NCBI GenBank assembly: GCA_900556665.1
Contig: USPX01000012.1
Coordinates: forward strand, 1 to 24,936
Length of the DNA stretch: 24,936 bases
Reading direction: 5' to 3'
Source: an uncultured Eubacteriales bacterium
Lineage (GTDB): Bacteria > Bacillota_A > Clostridia > Lachnospirales > Cellulosilyticaceae
Shown here: positions 1 through 8,188 of the stretch, piece by piece
Layout: every line of letters starts with the position of its first letter
Position numbering within the stretch: position 1 is the first letter of the stretch
Translations under genes and position numbers: made by a program
The notes under the pieces: model-generated
Databases searched by the model: none
What the model was told of the DNA's origin: nothing
The model's input: only the letters and a program-made list of their open reading frames with translations

Positions 1-54
<54 letters not shown>

Positions 55-229
55 AAGTTTGCTCTTGCAACTAATGTTGCTGGCTTAAATTACTTAGTAC
101 TAACATCTTTAGATGTTTGGGTACTCATTTACTACTTAAAGTAGTTTAATGAATCGACTGGTTTATATGATTACTATTTTGTTTTCAAAGTTCATTTACT
201 TGTCAGCTGTTGTCCCGCTGACTTGTATT
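55..229 (-). promoter_or_regulatory. rRNA operon leader
   Basis: About 175 bases of leader between the rRNA promoter and mature 16S. It contains several short inverted repeats: GTCAGC/GCTGAC (202-222), the near-continuous palindrome ACTACTT/AAGTAGT (131-145), AACATCT/AGATGTT (102-117) and GCAAC/GTTGC (67-80). Such hairpins fit an rRNA leader, where they serve processing and antitermination, but no exact processing site can be assigned. A 60-residue reading frame on the plus strand here is not believable. Confidence 0.6.
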
Positions 230-290
230 ATCTTATCTTACTTGATTACATATGTCAACACCTTTTTTATTTTTATTTTATTTTTTTGTT
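230..290 (-). promoter_or_regulatory. rRNA operon promoter with A/T-rich UP element
   Basis: On the minus strand a perfect -35 box TTGACA (258-253) is followed after exactly 17 bases by TAAGAT (235-230). Directly upstream, 259-290 is an almost pure A/T block rich in A-runs, as expected of an UP element that binds the RNA polymerase alpha subunits. Transcription would start near 223 and run left into 16S. The flavodoxin stop codon lies only about 33 bases upstream and no terminator is visible between them. Confidence 0.8.
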
Positions 291-291
291 A

Positions 292-804
292 TTATGCCCT
301 GTTGACTTGCTTTGCAAAGCTTTTCATCTGATTATAATCCATCTCTGAAATGTCTGTTTTTCCATCTACCGCTGAGCCTTGCCCCTTCTTTGCAGCTACC
401 TCAGTAATCTTTTTAACGATAAATCTTTCAAAGAAATTCATTTTGCTAAATTGATACTCACCACCACAACAACATTTCGCAATTAATTTATTAACAAAAT
501 CTTTATCAAAATTGTTTGTGATATATTGCTCTGGGTTTTCTTTAGCCATGCAACTTATAAATACTGCTACTTTTTTATCCTTAAGTATTTCTTTATTCTT
601 TTCATAAAATGCTTTAACTTCTTTTCTTAATCCACCTGCATAAATAGAACTACCAATTATGACTTTATCATAATCTGCTAATTTAATTTCTTTATTGGCC
701 TTTAAATCAACTATATCTACTTGTCCTGTTATATGTTTTGCAATCTCTTTACTACATTTTTCTGCCGTACCATATTTTGAACCATAAGCTATAAGTGTTT
801 TCAT
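292..804 (-). CDS. Flavodoxin-domain protein
   Basis: 170 residues with one flavodoxin-like fold. The N-terminus MKTLIAYGSKYGTAEKCSKE has the beta strand plus phosphate-binding loop (S/T-x-x-G-T-A-E) that holds the FMN phosphate, and VIIGSSIYAGGLRKEVKAF has the second conserved FMN-contact region near residues 48-66. The C-terminal segment MNFFERFIVKKI resembles the HemG-like (menaquinone-dependent protoporphyrinogen oxidase) flavodoxin subgroup, but the sequence does not establish that activity. A small cysteine cluster (CCCGG) lies near residue 111. No signal peptide or membrane segment is seen. The ATG at 804 is the only in-frame start after a stop, with a weak ribosome binding site. It lies 55 bases after the MarR gene and is probably co-transcribed, suggesting a regulated redox protein. 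No heme-branch genes are nearby to support a HemG role. Confidence 0.8.
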   Translation of the reverse strand: MKTLIAYGSKYGTAEKCSKEIAKHITGQVDIVDLKANKEIKLADYDKVIIGSSIYAGGLRKEVKAFYEKNKEILKDKKVAVFISCMAKENPEQYITNNFDKDFVNKLIAKCCCGGEYQFSKMNFFERFIVKKITEVAAKKGQGSAVDGKTDISEMDYNQMKSFAKQVNRA

Positions 805-859
805 ATTTCTATTTGGTAGTTACTTTTATGCTAAGTACTACCTCTCCTCTCCCTATTTC

Positions 860-1348
860 TTATATCCTTTTGCCTTCTGCTAATAGATCTTCTATTGCAA
901 TTACATTTTGCACTAACTTCTTCATTCCTCGTGCTATTATTTCTAGCTCTTCTTCGTTCATATCCTTATACATAAGTTCTAAAAAATGTCGTTCATACTC
1001 TGCTTGCTTTTCAAACATAGTCATACACGCAGGTAGTACACTTAATCTTACTATTCGAGAATCATTTTTGTCTTTTTCAATCTTTAAGAGTCCTTTTTGT
1101 TCCAACTTAAGTGCCAATTGTTTTACATTTTGTCTTGAACTCCCCATGGCACTTGCTACTTCAGATAATGTAGGTGCCCCTCCTTCAAATTGCATAATCA
1201 TTATAATTAATAGCCATTGCTTTAACGTAATCTTTTCCATACTTTTATCTACAACAACTTGTATCTTGTTAGATAAAACAGGTATCGTCCCAAAAATAAC
1301 TTCTCTTGCTGGTATTTCATCTAGTTTTTGTATTAATGGTTTTCTCAT
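860..1348 (-). CDS. MarR-family transcriptional regulator
   Basis: 162 residues. The centre (about 55-105) is a winged helix: LSEVASAMGSSRQNVKQLAL is the helix-turn-helix and KIEKDKNDSRIVRLSV is the wing with the D-x-R motif typical of MarR. Flanking helices would make the dimer interface. The ATG at 1348 is preceded by a clear ribosome binding site (GAGGAGATTAT). The next gene downstream on the same strand is the flavodoxin-like gene, so the regulator probably controls that pair, and itself, in response to an oxidant or small phenolic ligand; the ligand is not visible from sequence. A long plus-strand frame across the same bases is only its shadow. Confidence 0.88.
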   Translation of the reverse strand: MRKPLIQKLDEIPAREVIFGTIPVLSNKIQVVVDKSMEKITLKQWLLIIMIMQFEGGAPTLSEVASAMGSSRQNVKQLALKLEQKGLLKIEKDKNDSRIVRLSVLPACMTMFEKQAEYERHFLELMYKDMNEEELEIIARGMKKLVQNVIAIEDLLAEGKRI

Positions 1349-1394
1349 ATAATCTCCTCTATCAATATTTCGTTCTAATTAGTTCGTATATAAT

Positions 1395-1445
1395 GTAATA
1401 TATTACCGTTATTTTAAGATTACACCCGTTTTTCAGAATAGTCAA
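1395..1445 (-). promoter_or_regulatory. Promoter of the MarR gene with palindromic operator candidate
   Basis: On the minus strand TTGACT (1445-1440) and TAATCT (1422-1417) are separated by 17 bases. Just downstream of the -10 box is a perfect 12-base palindrome, GTAATATATTAC (1395-1406). A palindrome of this size at the transcription start of a MarR gene is the usual arrangement for an autorepressor operator. A second symmetric core, CTAATTAG (1376-1383), sits nearer the gene. Binding is inferred. Confidence 0.5.
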
Positions 1446-1464
1446 TATTGTTTTGCTCTTACAT

Positions 1465-1500
1465 AAAAAAACTGCTCATGAAATCTTATTCATTTGCAGT
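1465..1500 (-). terminator. Rho-independent terminator of the hem-cob cluster
   Basis: The minus-strand RNA forms ACTGC-aa-ATGAA / TTCAT-ga-GCAGT with a 6-base loop, followed by seven T (1471-1465). It begins 8 bases after the cobO stop codon and closes the long leftward cluster. Confidence 0.85.
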
Positions 1501-1508
1501 CTTTGCTT

Positions 1509-2036
1509 TTACCACTCTATTAATTTTCTCGCCTCTATTCCTTGATCAAATGGATGCTTAATCTTTTCTATCTTTGAAACGTAGTTAGCCGCTGCCATCA
1601 TCTTTTCGCTAGGATTTCTGCCAGTAAGGACAACCTCTAATTCTGCTGGTTTATTCTGAAGGAACTCTAACATACGTTCTTCGCTAATATACCCTAAGTT
1701 TAATGCACCTATTGCTTCATCTAGAACTAATAACTTATACGCTTTACTTTGTACTTCTTCTATAATCTCTTCAAACCTTTTAGTATAAAAAGCCTTTGCT
1801 TCTTCTTTTTCTTCTTCAGTCATATATTTCGCAAACTTAATTTTGGTATACGCCTCTAGTACAGTTACGTGTGGCAATAATTCTAAAGAAGTCATTTCAC
1901 TTGAACGTCCTGATTTTAGAAATTGAAAAAGTAATACTTCTCCCCCTCCACCATTACAGCGTAGTGTAAGTCCCATAGCTGCTGTTGTTTTTCCCTTCCC
2001 ATCTCCACAATAAATATGCACAAGTCCTGTTTCCAT
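1509..2036 (-). CDS. cobO: Corrinoid adenosyltransferase (BtuR/CobO type)
   Basis: Transfers the 5'-deoxyadenosyl group of ATP to the cobalt of cob(I)yrinic acid a,c-diamide or cobinamide, forming the Co-C bond of the coenzyme. The family P-loop is at the N-terminus (IYCGDGKGKTTAAMGL), LLVLDEAIGALNLGYI is the Walker-B-like segment and VVLTGRNP is the conserved tail motif, all of the BtuR/CobO family rather than PduO or EutT. At about 175 residues it is of normal length. An ATG at 2042 is also in frame, but the ribosome binding site AAAGGTGA touches it; the ATG at 2036 has better spacing. It is the last gene of the cluster, set apart from hemL by a terminator-like hairpin. Confidence 0.92.
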   Translation of the reverse strand: METGLVHIYCGDGKGKTTAAMGLTLRCNGGGGEVLLFQFLKSGRSSEMTSLELLPHVTVLEAYTKIKFAKYMTEEEKEEAKAFYTKRFEEIIEEVQSKAYKLLVLDEAIGALNLGYISEERMLEFLQNKPAELEVVLTGRNPSEKMMAAANYVSKIEKIKHPFDQGIEARKLIEW

Positions 2037-2070
2037 GTTCATTCACCTTTTCTTTTACACATTTATTTAT

Positions 2071-2125
2071 CTCCAATGCTTTAAATAAAATTGGAGTACT
2101 TAAGCTTTTCACTCAGTACTCCAAT
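2071..2125 (-). terminator. Terminator-like hairpin with competing stem between hemL and cobO
   Basis: The minus-strand RNA after hemL contains ATTGGAGTACT (2125-2115), a 14-base loop, AGTACTCCAAT (2100-2090) and then TTTATTT: a perfect 11-base-pair stem plus a U-rich tail. A third segment, ATTGGAG (2077-2071), can pair with CTCCAAT of the second segment, which would break the first stem. The hairpin probably lowers or conditions transcription into cobO. Confidence 0.65.
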
Positions 2126-2141
2126 AGTTTTGTATATCATC

Positions 2142-3437
2142 CTATTTATTTGATACTGATTTAAAATAATCATCTATATCATTAAGTGTTTTATCTAAGT
2201 CTTCTTTAGTATGGGCATCAGACATAAAGATTGCTTCGAATTGACTTGGACCAAAATAATTACCTTTTTCAAGCATTGCACTAAAGTATTCACCGAAAGC
2301 TTTAGTATCTGAAGTTTTAGCACTTGTATAATCTACAACAGGTTCCTTTGTAAAGAATAAACATGAAAGTGAACCAACACCATTTACTTGATATGGTAAA
2401 TTATATTTTTCAAGAATAGTTCTTAAGCTACTTCTAAAATATTCGCCTAAGTTATTCATTTCTTCATAGATTTCTGGATGATCTCTTAAAATAGTAAGTT
2501 GTGTGAGTCCTGCACGCATGGCAATTGGATTTCCACTTAATGTACCTGCTTGGTAAACTGGCCCAATAGGTGCAACCATACTCATAATTTCTTTTTTACC
2601 ACCATAGGCCCCAACTGGCATACCGCCACCGATGATTTTTCCATAAGTAATAAGGTCTGGTGTAATACCAAAATAACCACTTGCTCCAGTAATACCTAAT
2701 CTAAATCCAGTAATAACTTCATCAAAAATAAGTAATGCACCATTTTCATCACATAATTTACGAAGTCCTTCTAAGAATCCTTCTTTTGGTGCTACAAGTC
2801 CCATATTAGCTGCAACTGGCTCAACAATGACGCAAGCTACTTGGTTTTTGTTATCATTAAATAATTTCTCTACGCTACCTAAATCATTATAAATAGCTGT
2901 TAAAGTATCTTCTGCACATCCAGCTGGCACCCCAAGACTATCTGGTACCCCTGCTGTCATAACTCCTGAGCCAGCTTTTACGAGCATGGCATCAGCATGT
3001 CCATGATAACAGCCTTCAAATTTAATAACTTTATCTCTTCTTGTATAACCTCTAGCTACACGAAGCGCACTCATAACAGCCTCTGTCCCTGAGTTTACCA
3101 TTCTTACCATTTCAATAGCTGGTACTAAGCTTACAATAAGTTCTGCCATTTCTACTTCAATCCCTGTAGCAGCACCATAACTTAATCCTTTTTCCATTTG
3201 CTTTTTCACAGCTTCTATAACACGTTCATCGTTATGCCCTAAAATCATTGGTCCCCATGAACCAATATAATCTATATATTTATTGCCATCTTCATCATAT
3301 AAATATTGCTTTTTGGCATGTTCAATAAATCTAGGTTTTCCACCAACTGGCCCAAAGGCTCTAACTGGACTATTAACTCCTCCTGGAATTACTTTTTCTG
3401 CTCTTTCAAATAAGTTAGTCGAAATTGTTGTATTCAT
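2142..3437 (-). CDS. hemL: Glutamate-1-semialdehyde 2,1-aminomutase
   Basis: A PLP enzyme that converts glutamate-1-semialdehyde, the HemA product, to 5-aminolevulinate. At 431 residues it matches the family's usual length. Visible motifs are VNSGTEAVMSALRVARG (PLP phosphate region, about 114-130), GCYHGHAD (143-149), LLIFDEVITGFR (235-246, with the Asp that contacts the PLP ring nitrogen) and TYGKIIGGGMPVGAYGG with Schiff-base lysine K267. The start ATG overlaps the hemB stop as TAATG, implying translational coupling, and AGGAAG precedes it at suitable spacing. It is the last of five contiguous hem genes. Confidence 0.97.
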   Translation of the reverse strand: MNTTISTNLFERAEKVIPGGVNSPVRAFGPVGGKPRFIEHAKKQYLYDEDGNKYIDYIGSWGPMILGHNDERVIEAVKKQMEKGLSYGAATGIEVEMAELIVSLVPAIEMVRMVNSGTEAVMSALRVARGYTRRDKVIKFEGCYHGHADAMLVKAGSGVMTAGVPDSLGVPAGCAEDTLTAIYNDLGSVEKLFNDNKNQVACVIVEPVAANMGLVAPKEGFLEGLRKLCDENGALLIFDEVITGFRLGITGASGYFGITPDLITYGKIIGGGMPVGAYGGKKEIMSMVAPIGPVYQAGTLSGNPIAMRAGLTQLTILRDHPEIYEEMNNLGEYFRSSLRTILEKYNLPYQVNGVGSLSCLFFTKEPVVDYTSAKTSDTKAFGEYFSAMLEKGNYFGPSQFEAIFMSDAHTKEDLDKTLNDIDDYFKSVSNK

Positions 3438-4426
3438 TATCCGATTCTTCCTTCCTTAATATATCCTGCAATTTCTTTTGCAAAGTAAGTAATAAGCATG
3501 TTAGCACCTGCTCTAAACATACTTACTGTAGATTCACAAATCATAGAGGCTTCATCTATATAACCTGCTGCCGCTGCTGCTTTAATCATGGCATACTCAC
3601 CACTTACACTATAAAGTGCTAAAGGCTGGTCAAAGTTTATTGCAAGCTCTTTTAATATATCTAGATAAGCCATTCCTGGTTTAACCATTAAAATATCTGC
3701 ACCTTCTTCTACATCAAGGGCTGCTTCTCTAATAGCTTCTTTTACATTATGATAATCCATTTGATAACTTTTTCTATCACCAAATGATGGTGCTGAACCT
3801 GCTGCCTCTCTAAATGGACCGTAAAATGCTGAAGCATATTTAACTGCATAAGACATAATTGGAATATGGCTAAATCCAGCTGCATCTAAAGTTTCTCTAA
3901 TAGCACGAATTCTGCCATCCATCATATCTGATGGTGCTACCATATCTGCTCCTGCTTTAACATGTGAAAGTGCAGTTTTAGCTAATAAATCTAAAGTCTT
4001 ATCATTATCTACAGTCTCACCATTTAACATACCACAGTGTCCATGGGAAGTATACTCACACATACAAACATCAGTAATATAATAAAGTTCTGGATAATTC
4101 GCTTTCCCATAACGAAGTGCTTGTTGCACAATCCCATTCTCATCAAAAGCCCCACTACCACATTCATCTTTTTTATCTGGAATACCAAAAAGTAAAATGC
4201 TTTTTACACCAGCTTTAGAAACAGCTTCTAATTCTTCTCCAAGTCTATCAATACTATAACGGTATTGTCCTGGCATAGAGGAAATCTCTTCTTTTATATT
4301 CGTACCTTCTTTAACGAAGATTGGATAAATAAGTGAGTCTACTGAAACTCTTGTTTCTCTCACCATTGATCTAATCACAGGATTATTTCTTAATCTTCTA
4401 GGTCTCTTTGTTAATCCTAAATCCAT
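3437..4426 (-). CDS. hemB: Porphobilinogen synthase (5-aminolevulinate dehydratase)
   Basis: Condenses two 5-aminolevulinate molecules to porphobilinogen. About 329 residues, the normal length. The N-terminal TKRPRRLRNNP is typical of the family. VCMCEYTSHGHCG carries the three-cysteine zinc site, so this is a zinc-type enzyme. The two active-site lysines are in MSYAVKYASAFYGPF and LMVKPGMAYLDI; the second forms the Schiff base. Three in-frame ATGs lie close together (4441, 4435, 4426). I chose 4426 because a GAGG precedes it at workable spacing and the protein then begins like its relatives, but the 4441 start would only add five residues. It sits about 45 bases after cobA-hemD and overlaps hemL by one base. 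Confidence 0.96.
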   Translation of the reverse strand: MDLGLTKRPRRLRNNPVIRSMVRETRVSVDSLIYPIFVKEGTNIKEEISSMPGQYRYSIDRLGEELEAVSKAGVKSILLFGIPDKKDECGSGAFDENGIVQQALRYGKANYPELYYITDVCMCEYTSHGHCGMLNGETVDNDKTLDLLAKTALSHVKAGADMVAPSDMMDGRIRAIRETLDAAGFSHIPIMSYAVKYASAFYGPFREAAGSAPSFGDRKSYQMDYHNVKEAIREAALDVEEGADILMVKPGMAYLDILKELAINFDQPLALYSVSGEYAMIKAAAAAGYIDEASMICESTVSMFRAGANMLITYFAKEIAGYIKEGRIG

Positions 4427-4472
4427 ATCTCTCATCCTCATCTCTCTACGATAATTAATTTTCCCTATTTTA

Positions 4473-5993
4473 TTATAATTCCTTAATAAGTTCTATCATA
4501 CTCTCCATACTTGCTTCTTTTGAAATCGCTACATCCATCCCATACGTCCTTGCCTTACGCGCTGTTTGCTCACCAATGCAGATAGCTTTTATTTTAGTAA
4601 AGTCAGTTTCTTTCATAGTTTCTACAAAGCCACTAACTGTAGAGGCACTTGTAAATGTTACATAGTCTACTTCTCCTGCATTTATAGCCTGATTTACTTT
4701 TTCTTTAACTTCACTACAAATATGATAAACTGTACGATAGATTGGAATATCATGATATTTGATATTTGCTTTCTCAAGTTCTTCTATTAAATCTTTAGAA
4801 CCTTGCTCTGCCCTAAAAATAAAAACTTCACTTGTCTTATCTGCAGTAGCACCTAAAAGCTTCCCAAGTTCCAAAGCTGAATACGTCTTTGGCATTAAAT
4901 CTGCAAAAATTCCAAACTCCTCTAATGCTTTTCTTGTAGCTGTGCCAATAGCTGCAAACTTAAGATTTGGATTTACAAATAGCTTGCGCATATCCCATTT
5001 AAGTGCTTTTAGACTTTCAAAGAAATGTCTCACGCCTTGTGGACTTGTTAAAACAAGCCATCTCTCATCTGTCATTTCTGAAATCCTTTCAAGCTGCACT
5101 TTTAACTGATCAGTTACACCAAGAGATACTGTCTCAATAGCTGGCATTTCTAAAACTTGTGCCCCTAAGTTTCTAAGTCTTTTTGCCATTTCAGAGCTTA
5201 CTGCCTTTGGTCTTGTTAAAATAATTTGTTTATTAGCAAGTGGTCTTGTTTCTGCCCATGCAAAACTTTCTGCTAAAGCACAGACTTTACCCACTACAAT
5301 AATAGCTGGTGTACTAATTGTAGCTTTTTGAGATGCTTCTACTAAAGTAGATACTGTGGCTACAACTCTTCTTTGTTTAGAAGTTGTTCCTTTCTCTAAT
5401 ACTGCTGCTGGTGTATCTTTGGCCATACCTGCTGCCATAAGACCATTACAGATTCTTTCCATAGCCGAAATACCCATTAAAAATACTAAAGTTGCATCTA
5501 ACTTCACTAAGGCATCAAAGTCAATTTTAAGTGGTGCTCCCTTTTTAGCATGCCCTGTAATAATATGAAAAGAAGAAGTGTAATCTCTATGTGTCACTGG
5601 AATCCCGGCATAAGCTGGTACAGCTACAGAGGAAGTAATCCCTGGTACAATTTCAAATGGAATGTCATTTTGTACAAGTAATTCTAACTCTTCGCCTCCT
5701 CTACCAAATACAAAAGGGTCACCGCCTTTTAATCTGACAACACGCTTGCCTTCTTGTGCTTTTTGAAGTAATACTTCATTGATGCCCTCTTGAGGCATCG
5801 TATGATTGTCTGCACGTTTTCCTACATTAATTGTTTCAGCCCCATCAGGAATTAAACATAAAACTTCTGTACTTACAAGGGCGTCATATACAACGACCTG
5901 TGCATTTTCAAGGATTTCTTTTCCTTTAAGTGTTAGAAGTCCTATATCTCCTGGTCCTGCTCCTACGAGCCATACTTTTCCCTTTTGCGCCAT
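4473..5993 (-). CDS. cobA-hemD: Uroporphyrinogen-III C-methyltransferase / uroporphyrinogen-III synthase fusion
   Basis: A two-domain protein of about 506 residues. The N-terminal half (roughly 1-240) is a SAM-dependent uroporphyrinogen III methyltransferase: WLVGAGPGDIGLLTLKG and VRLKGGDPFVFGRGGEE are diagnostic, and this half makes precorrin-2. The C-terminal half (from about 245, beginning IILTRPKAVSSEMAKRL) is uroporphyrinogen III synthase, which cyclises hydroxymethylbilane; it ends with YVTFTSASTVSGFVE. The fusion joins the ring-closing step to the first methylation and so channels the ring towards corrins, as in other clostridia. An in-frame ATG at 6017 would overlap hemC, but AGGAGGAGAAGAC sits ideally before the ATG at 5993, so that start is preferred. 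There is no precorrin-2 dehydrogenase domain. Confidence 0.95.
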   Translation of the reverse strand: MAQKGKVWLVGAGPGDIGLLTLKGKEILENAQVVVYDALVSTEVLCLIPDGAETINVGKRADNHTMPQEGINEVLLQKAQEGKRVVRLKGGDPFVFGRGGEELELLVQNDIPFEIVPGITSSVAVPAYAGIPVTHRDYTSSFHIITGHAKKGAPLKIDFDALVKLDATLVFLMGISAMERICNGLMAAGMAKDTPAAVLEKGTTSKQRRVVATVSTLVEASQKATISTPAIIVVGKVCALAESFAWAETRPLANKQIILTRPKAVSSEMAKRLRNLGAQVLEMPAIETVSLGVTDQLKVQLERISEMTDERWLVLTSPQGVRHFFESLKALKWDMRKLFVNPNLKFAAIGTATRKALEEFGIFADLMPKTYSALELGKLLGATADKTSEVFIFRAEQGSKDLIEELEKANIKYHDIPIYRTVYHICSEVKEKVNQAINAGEVDYVTFTSASTVSGFVETMKETDFTKIKAICIGEQTARKARTYGMDVAISKEASMESMIELIKEL

Positions 5994-6007
5994 GTCTTCT
6001 CCTCCTC

Positions 6008-6892
6008 TTAAGCCCATTCCTTTTTCAGTCTTAATGCTAATGTTTCACCTAACTTCTCTGCTTCACTGATCCCACCTGTTATTGTACCTATTGAAAAATC
6101 TTCTGCTGGTTCATGATAATATAAACCTCTTAATTTGATTTCATTTCCTGAAATCTCTGCATAAGCTGCAATTGGTGAACTACATCCACCATCTAATGTT
6201 TTTACAAAGCTTCTTTCAGCTTTAGCTGCTACTTCACCATTTTTATCTAAGAAACAGTTTACAAAATCATAATTTTCTCCACTTCTACCTTGTAGTGCAA
6301 GAATGCCTTGTCCTGCTGCTGGAATCATTTCTTCTGTAGAAAAAACTTTACTAATCACATGCCCCATACCTAATCTATTCAGTCCTGCTGCTGCTAAAAT
6401 AGTTGCGATATAGTCTTCTTCTTCGAGCTTGCGAAGTCTTGTTTGGACATTCCCTCTAATCCCTTTACTTTCAATATTAGGATACATATTTTTAAGCTGA
6501 ATCATCCTTCTTCTACTAGATGAACCTACAATTCCTCCTGTTAAAGGTAAGCTTATACCTTCTTTTAAAATGAGTGCATCTCTTGGGTCTTCTCTTTTTG
6601 AAAAACCAATAAGTGGAATATCTTTACTAATTTCCATGGGTAAGTCTTTTAAACTATGTACAGATAAATCTATGTCTCCATTTAATAAGGCTTTATCTAA
6701 TTCTTTTACAAATAGTCCCTTACCACCTATTTGATCTAAATTGCGATCTAAGATTTTATCTCCAGTTGTCTTCATTGTAATAAGTTCTAACTCTAATTCT
6801 GGATGTGCCTTTTTAATAGCCTGCATTACAAGTTTAGACTGTATGACTGCTAACTGACTTTCCCTACTTCCTATACGAATTACTTTTTTCAT
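6008..6892 (-). CDS. hemC: Hydroxymethylbilane synthase (porphobilinogen deaminase)
   Basis: Joins four porphobilinogens into linear hydroxymethylbilane, the substrate of the downstream HemD domain. About 294 residues, normal length. IRIGSRESQLAVIQSKLV opens the protein, TTGDKILD and VHSLKDLPM (the latter with the catalytic Asp) form the active site, and LDGGCSSPIAAYAE contains the cysteine that carries the dipyrromethane cofactor (C237 with this start). A GTG at 6901 is also in frame, but it lies inside the ribosome binding site GAAGGTG that serves the ATG at 6892. It follows hemA by 35 bases and precedes cobA-hemD by 14. Confidence 0.96.
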   Translation of the reverse strand: MKKVIRIGSRESQLAVIQSKLVMQAIKKAHPELELELITMKTTGDKILDRNLDQIGGKGLFVKELDKALLNGDIDLSVHSLKDLPMEISKDIPLIGFSKREDPRDALILKEGISLPLTGGIVGSSSRRRMIQLKNMYPNIESKGIRGNVQTRLRKLEEEDYIATILAAAGLNRLGMGHVISKVFSTEEMIPAAGQGILALQGRSGENYDFVNCFLDKNGEVAAKAERSFVKTLDGGCSSPIAAYAEISGNEIKLRGLYYHEPAEDFSIGTITGGISEAEKLGETLALRLKKEWA

Positions 6893-6927
6893 CTTTAGCA
6901 CCTTCTTATCCTTTGCATGTAAGTTTT

Positions 6928-8160
6928 CTAGTATTCTTTACTAAGTACTACATTTTCAATTGCTTCAAGGCAGTCTTTCCATTGTTCTTGTGGTAAGTGT
7001 TCCCTAAGTCCATAAAGCAACGAAGTTATCACTTTTTCTGAAGCCCTACGTACAGATTGCTCTATTTCCTTCTGTCCCTCACTACCTATAGCCTTCTTAA
7101 CGCCTTTTTCAATTCGCTTATAAACATCCAATCCAGCCACATGTCCTACTGCCTGAATCGTAGGTACAAAAACTCTAAAGTTATACCAAGACTTAAATTC
7201 TTCTTGATATTTATCAATAATTTCTAGTGCTTCTTCAACGGCTTCACTATTTACAGCTTCTTTTGAAATACCACCTAAATCATCTATATTATAAAGTTCT
7301 ACATAATCTTCATCTTTAAACTTACTTGATATATCTCTTGGCACAGCTAAGTCAATCATAATGCGTTTTTTCCCATCATTTAAAAGTTCATGGGCTTCTT
7401 CATATTTCACTGTATGATGTGGACTTGATGTGCCACTAATAATTACATCAAACGCTTGTATATGTGCATATCTTTCTTGATACTCTATGATATGGCAACC
7501 CGCTGGTATTTGAACTTCTTTTGTTTTATATTGTCTCAGTGTCATAGTGACTTTAGCACCTTCTTCAATTAACCTTCTAGCTGCTAAACGTCCAATTTCA
7601 CCATTTCCAATGATTAAGCAATTTATTTCATGTAATGGCCCTTTCCCTTTAACAATATCTAACATATTTTCAATAACTGATGTTTGTACCCCTGTTAAAT
7701 GTACTTTTGTTTTCACCTTTTTAGCCGCTGTTACTGCCCCTTGAAAAAGTTTTTCTAAAACAACATCAGCCGTGCCTACATCTCTTGCCCAAGTTAAGGC
7801 AGTCTTTACTTGAGTAATGATTTGATCTTCACCAAATATCTTAGACTTCATGCCACAAGCTAATATAAAAAGATGCCTTATTGCCGAATCTGCCTCTCTT
7901 ATTGTTGCAATATCTTTATAATCTACATCTTCTACACCTTTTAAATCACAAAGCATATGCATTAAATTATCTATTTTCTCTTCACTGCTAATATAAAGTT
8001 CTGTACGATTACAAGTAGAAATCATTACACATCCATCTAAGTTATATTGAGATTTAAGCTTGACTAAAGCCTCCTTTGCCTCATGCATATGAAAAGAAAA
8101 TAGTTCTCTATATTCAATAGACGCCTTATCATGTTCTATGCCAATCATCTGAACTGCCAT
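6928..8160 (-). CDS. hemA: Glutamyl-tRNA reductase
   Basis: Reduces glutamyl-tRNA(Glu) with NADPH to glutamate-1-semialdehyde, the first committed step of C5 tetrapyrrole synthesis. At 410 residues it has the usual three parts: a catalytic domain with ISTCNRTELY (nucleophile C50), the NADPH-binding domain with LIIGNGEIGRLAARRL (GxGxxG at 185-190), and a helical dimerisation tail from about 310. The normally GLxSMVxGE-like segment reads GMKSKIFGEDQIITQVK (103-119), a variant that keeps the glycine and glutamate. A strong ribosome binding site (TTAGGAGGCAG) precedes the ATG. It lies 28 bases after cbiC with no terminator, so the hem block reads on from the cob block. Confidence 0.96.
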   Translation of the reverse strand: MAVQMIGIEHDKASIEYRELFSFHMHEAKEALVKLKSQYNLDGCVMISTCNRTELYISSEEKIDNLMHMLCDLKGVEDVDYKDIATIREADSAIRHLFILACGMKSKIFGEDQIITQVKTALTWARDVGTADVVLEKLFQGAVTAAKKVKTKVHLTGVQTSVIENMLDIVKGKGPLHEINCLIIGNGEIGRLAARRLIEEGAKVTMTLRQYKTKEVQIPAGCHIIEYQERYAHIQAFDVIISGTSSPHHTVKYEEAHELLNDGKKRIMIDLAVPRDISSKFKDEDYVELYNIDDLGGISKEAVNSEAVEEALEIIDKYQEEFKSWYNFRVFVPTIQAVGHVAGLDVYKRIEKGVKKAIGSEGQKEIEQSVRRASEKVITSLLYGLREHLPQEQWKDCLEAIENVVLSKEY

Positions 8161-8188
8161 TATACTGCCTCCTAACGCTTATATCCCT

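Noticed and set aside
149..331. A hydrophobic 60-codon plus-strand frame resembling a membrane peptide
   Set aside because: It lies across the rRNA promoter, leader and flavodoxin end; the hydrophobicity comes from T-rich DNA, and no ribosome binding site precedes it.
795..1352. A 185-codon plus-strand frame opposite the MarR gene
   Set aside because: Serine- and isoleucine-rich shadow translation with no ribosome binding site; the opposite strand encodes a well-formed MarR protein.
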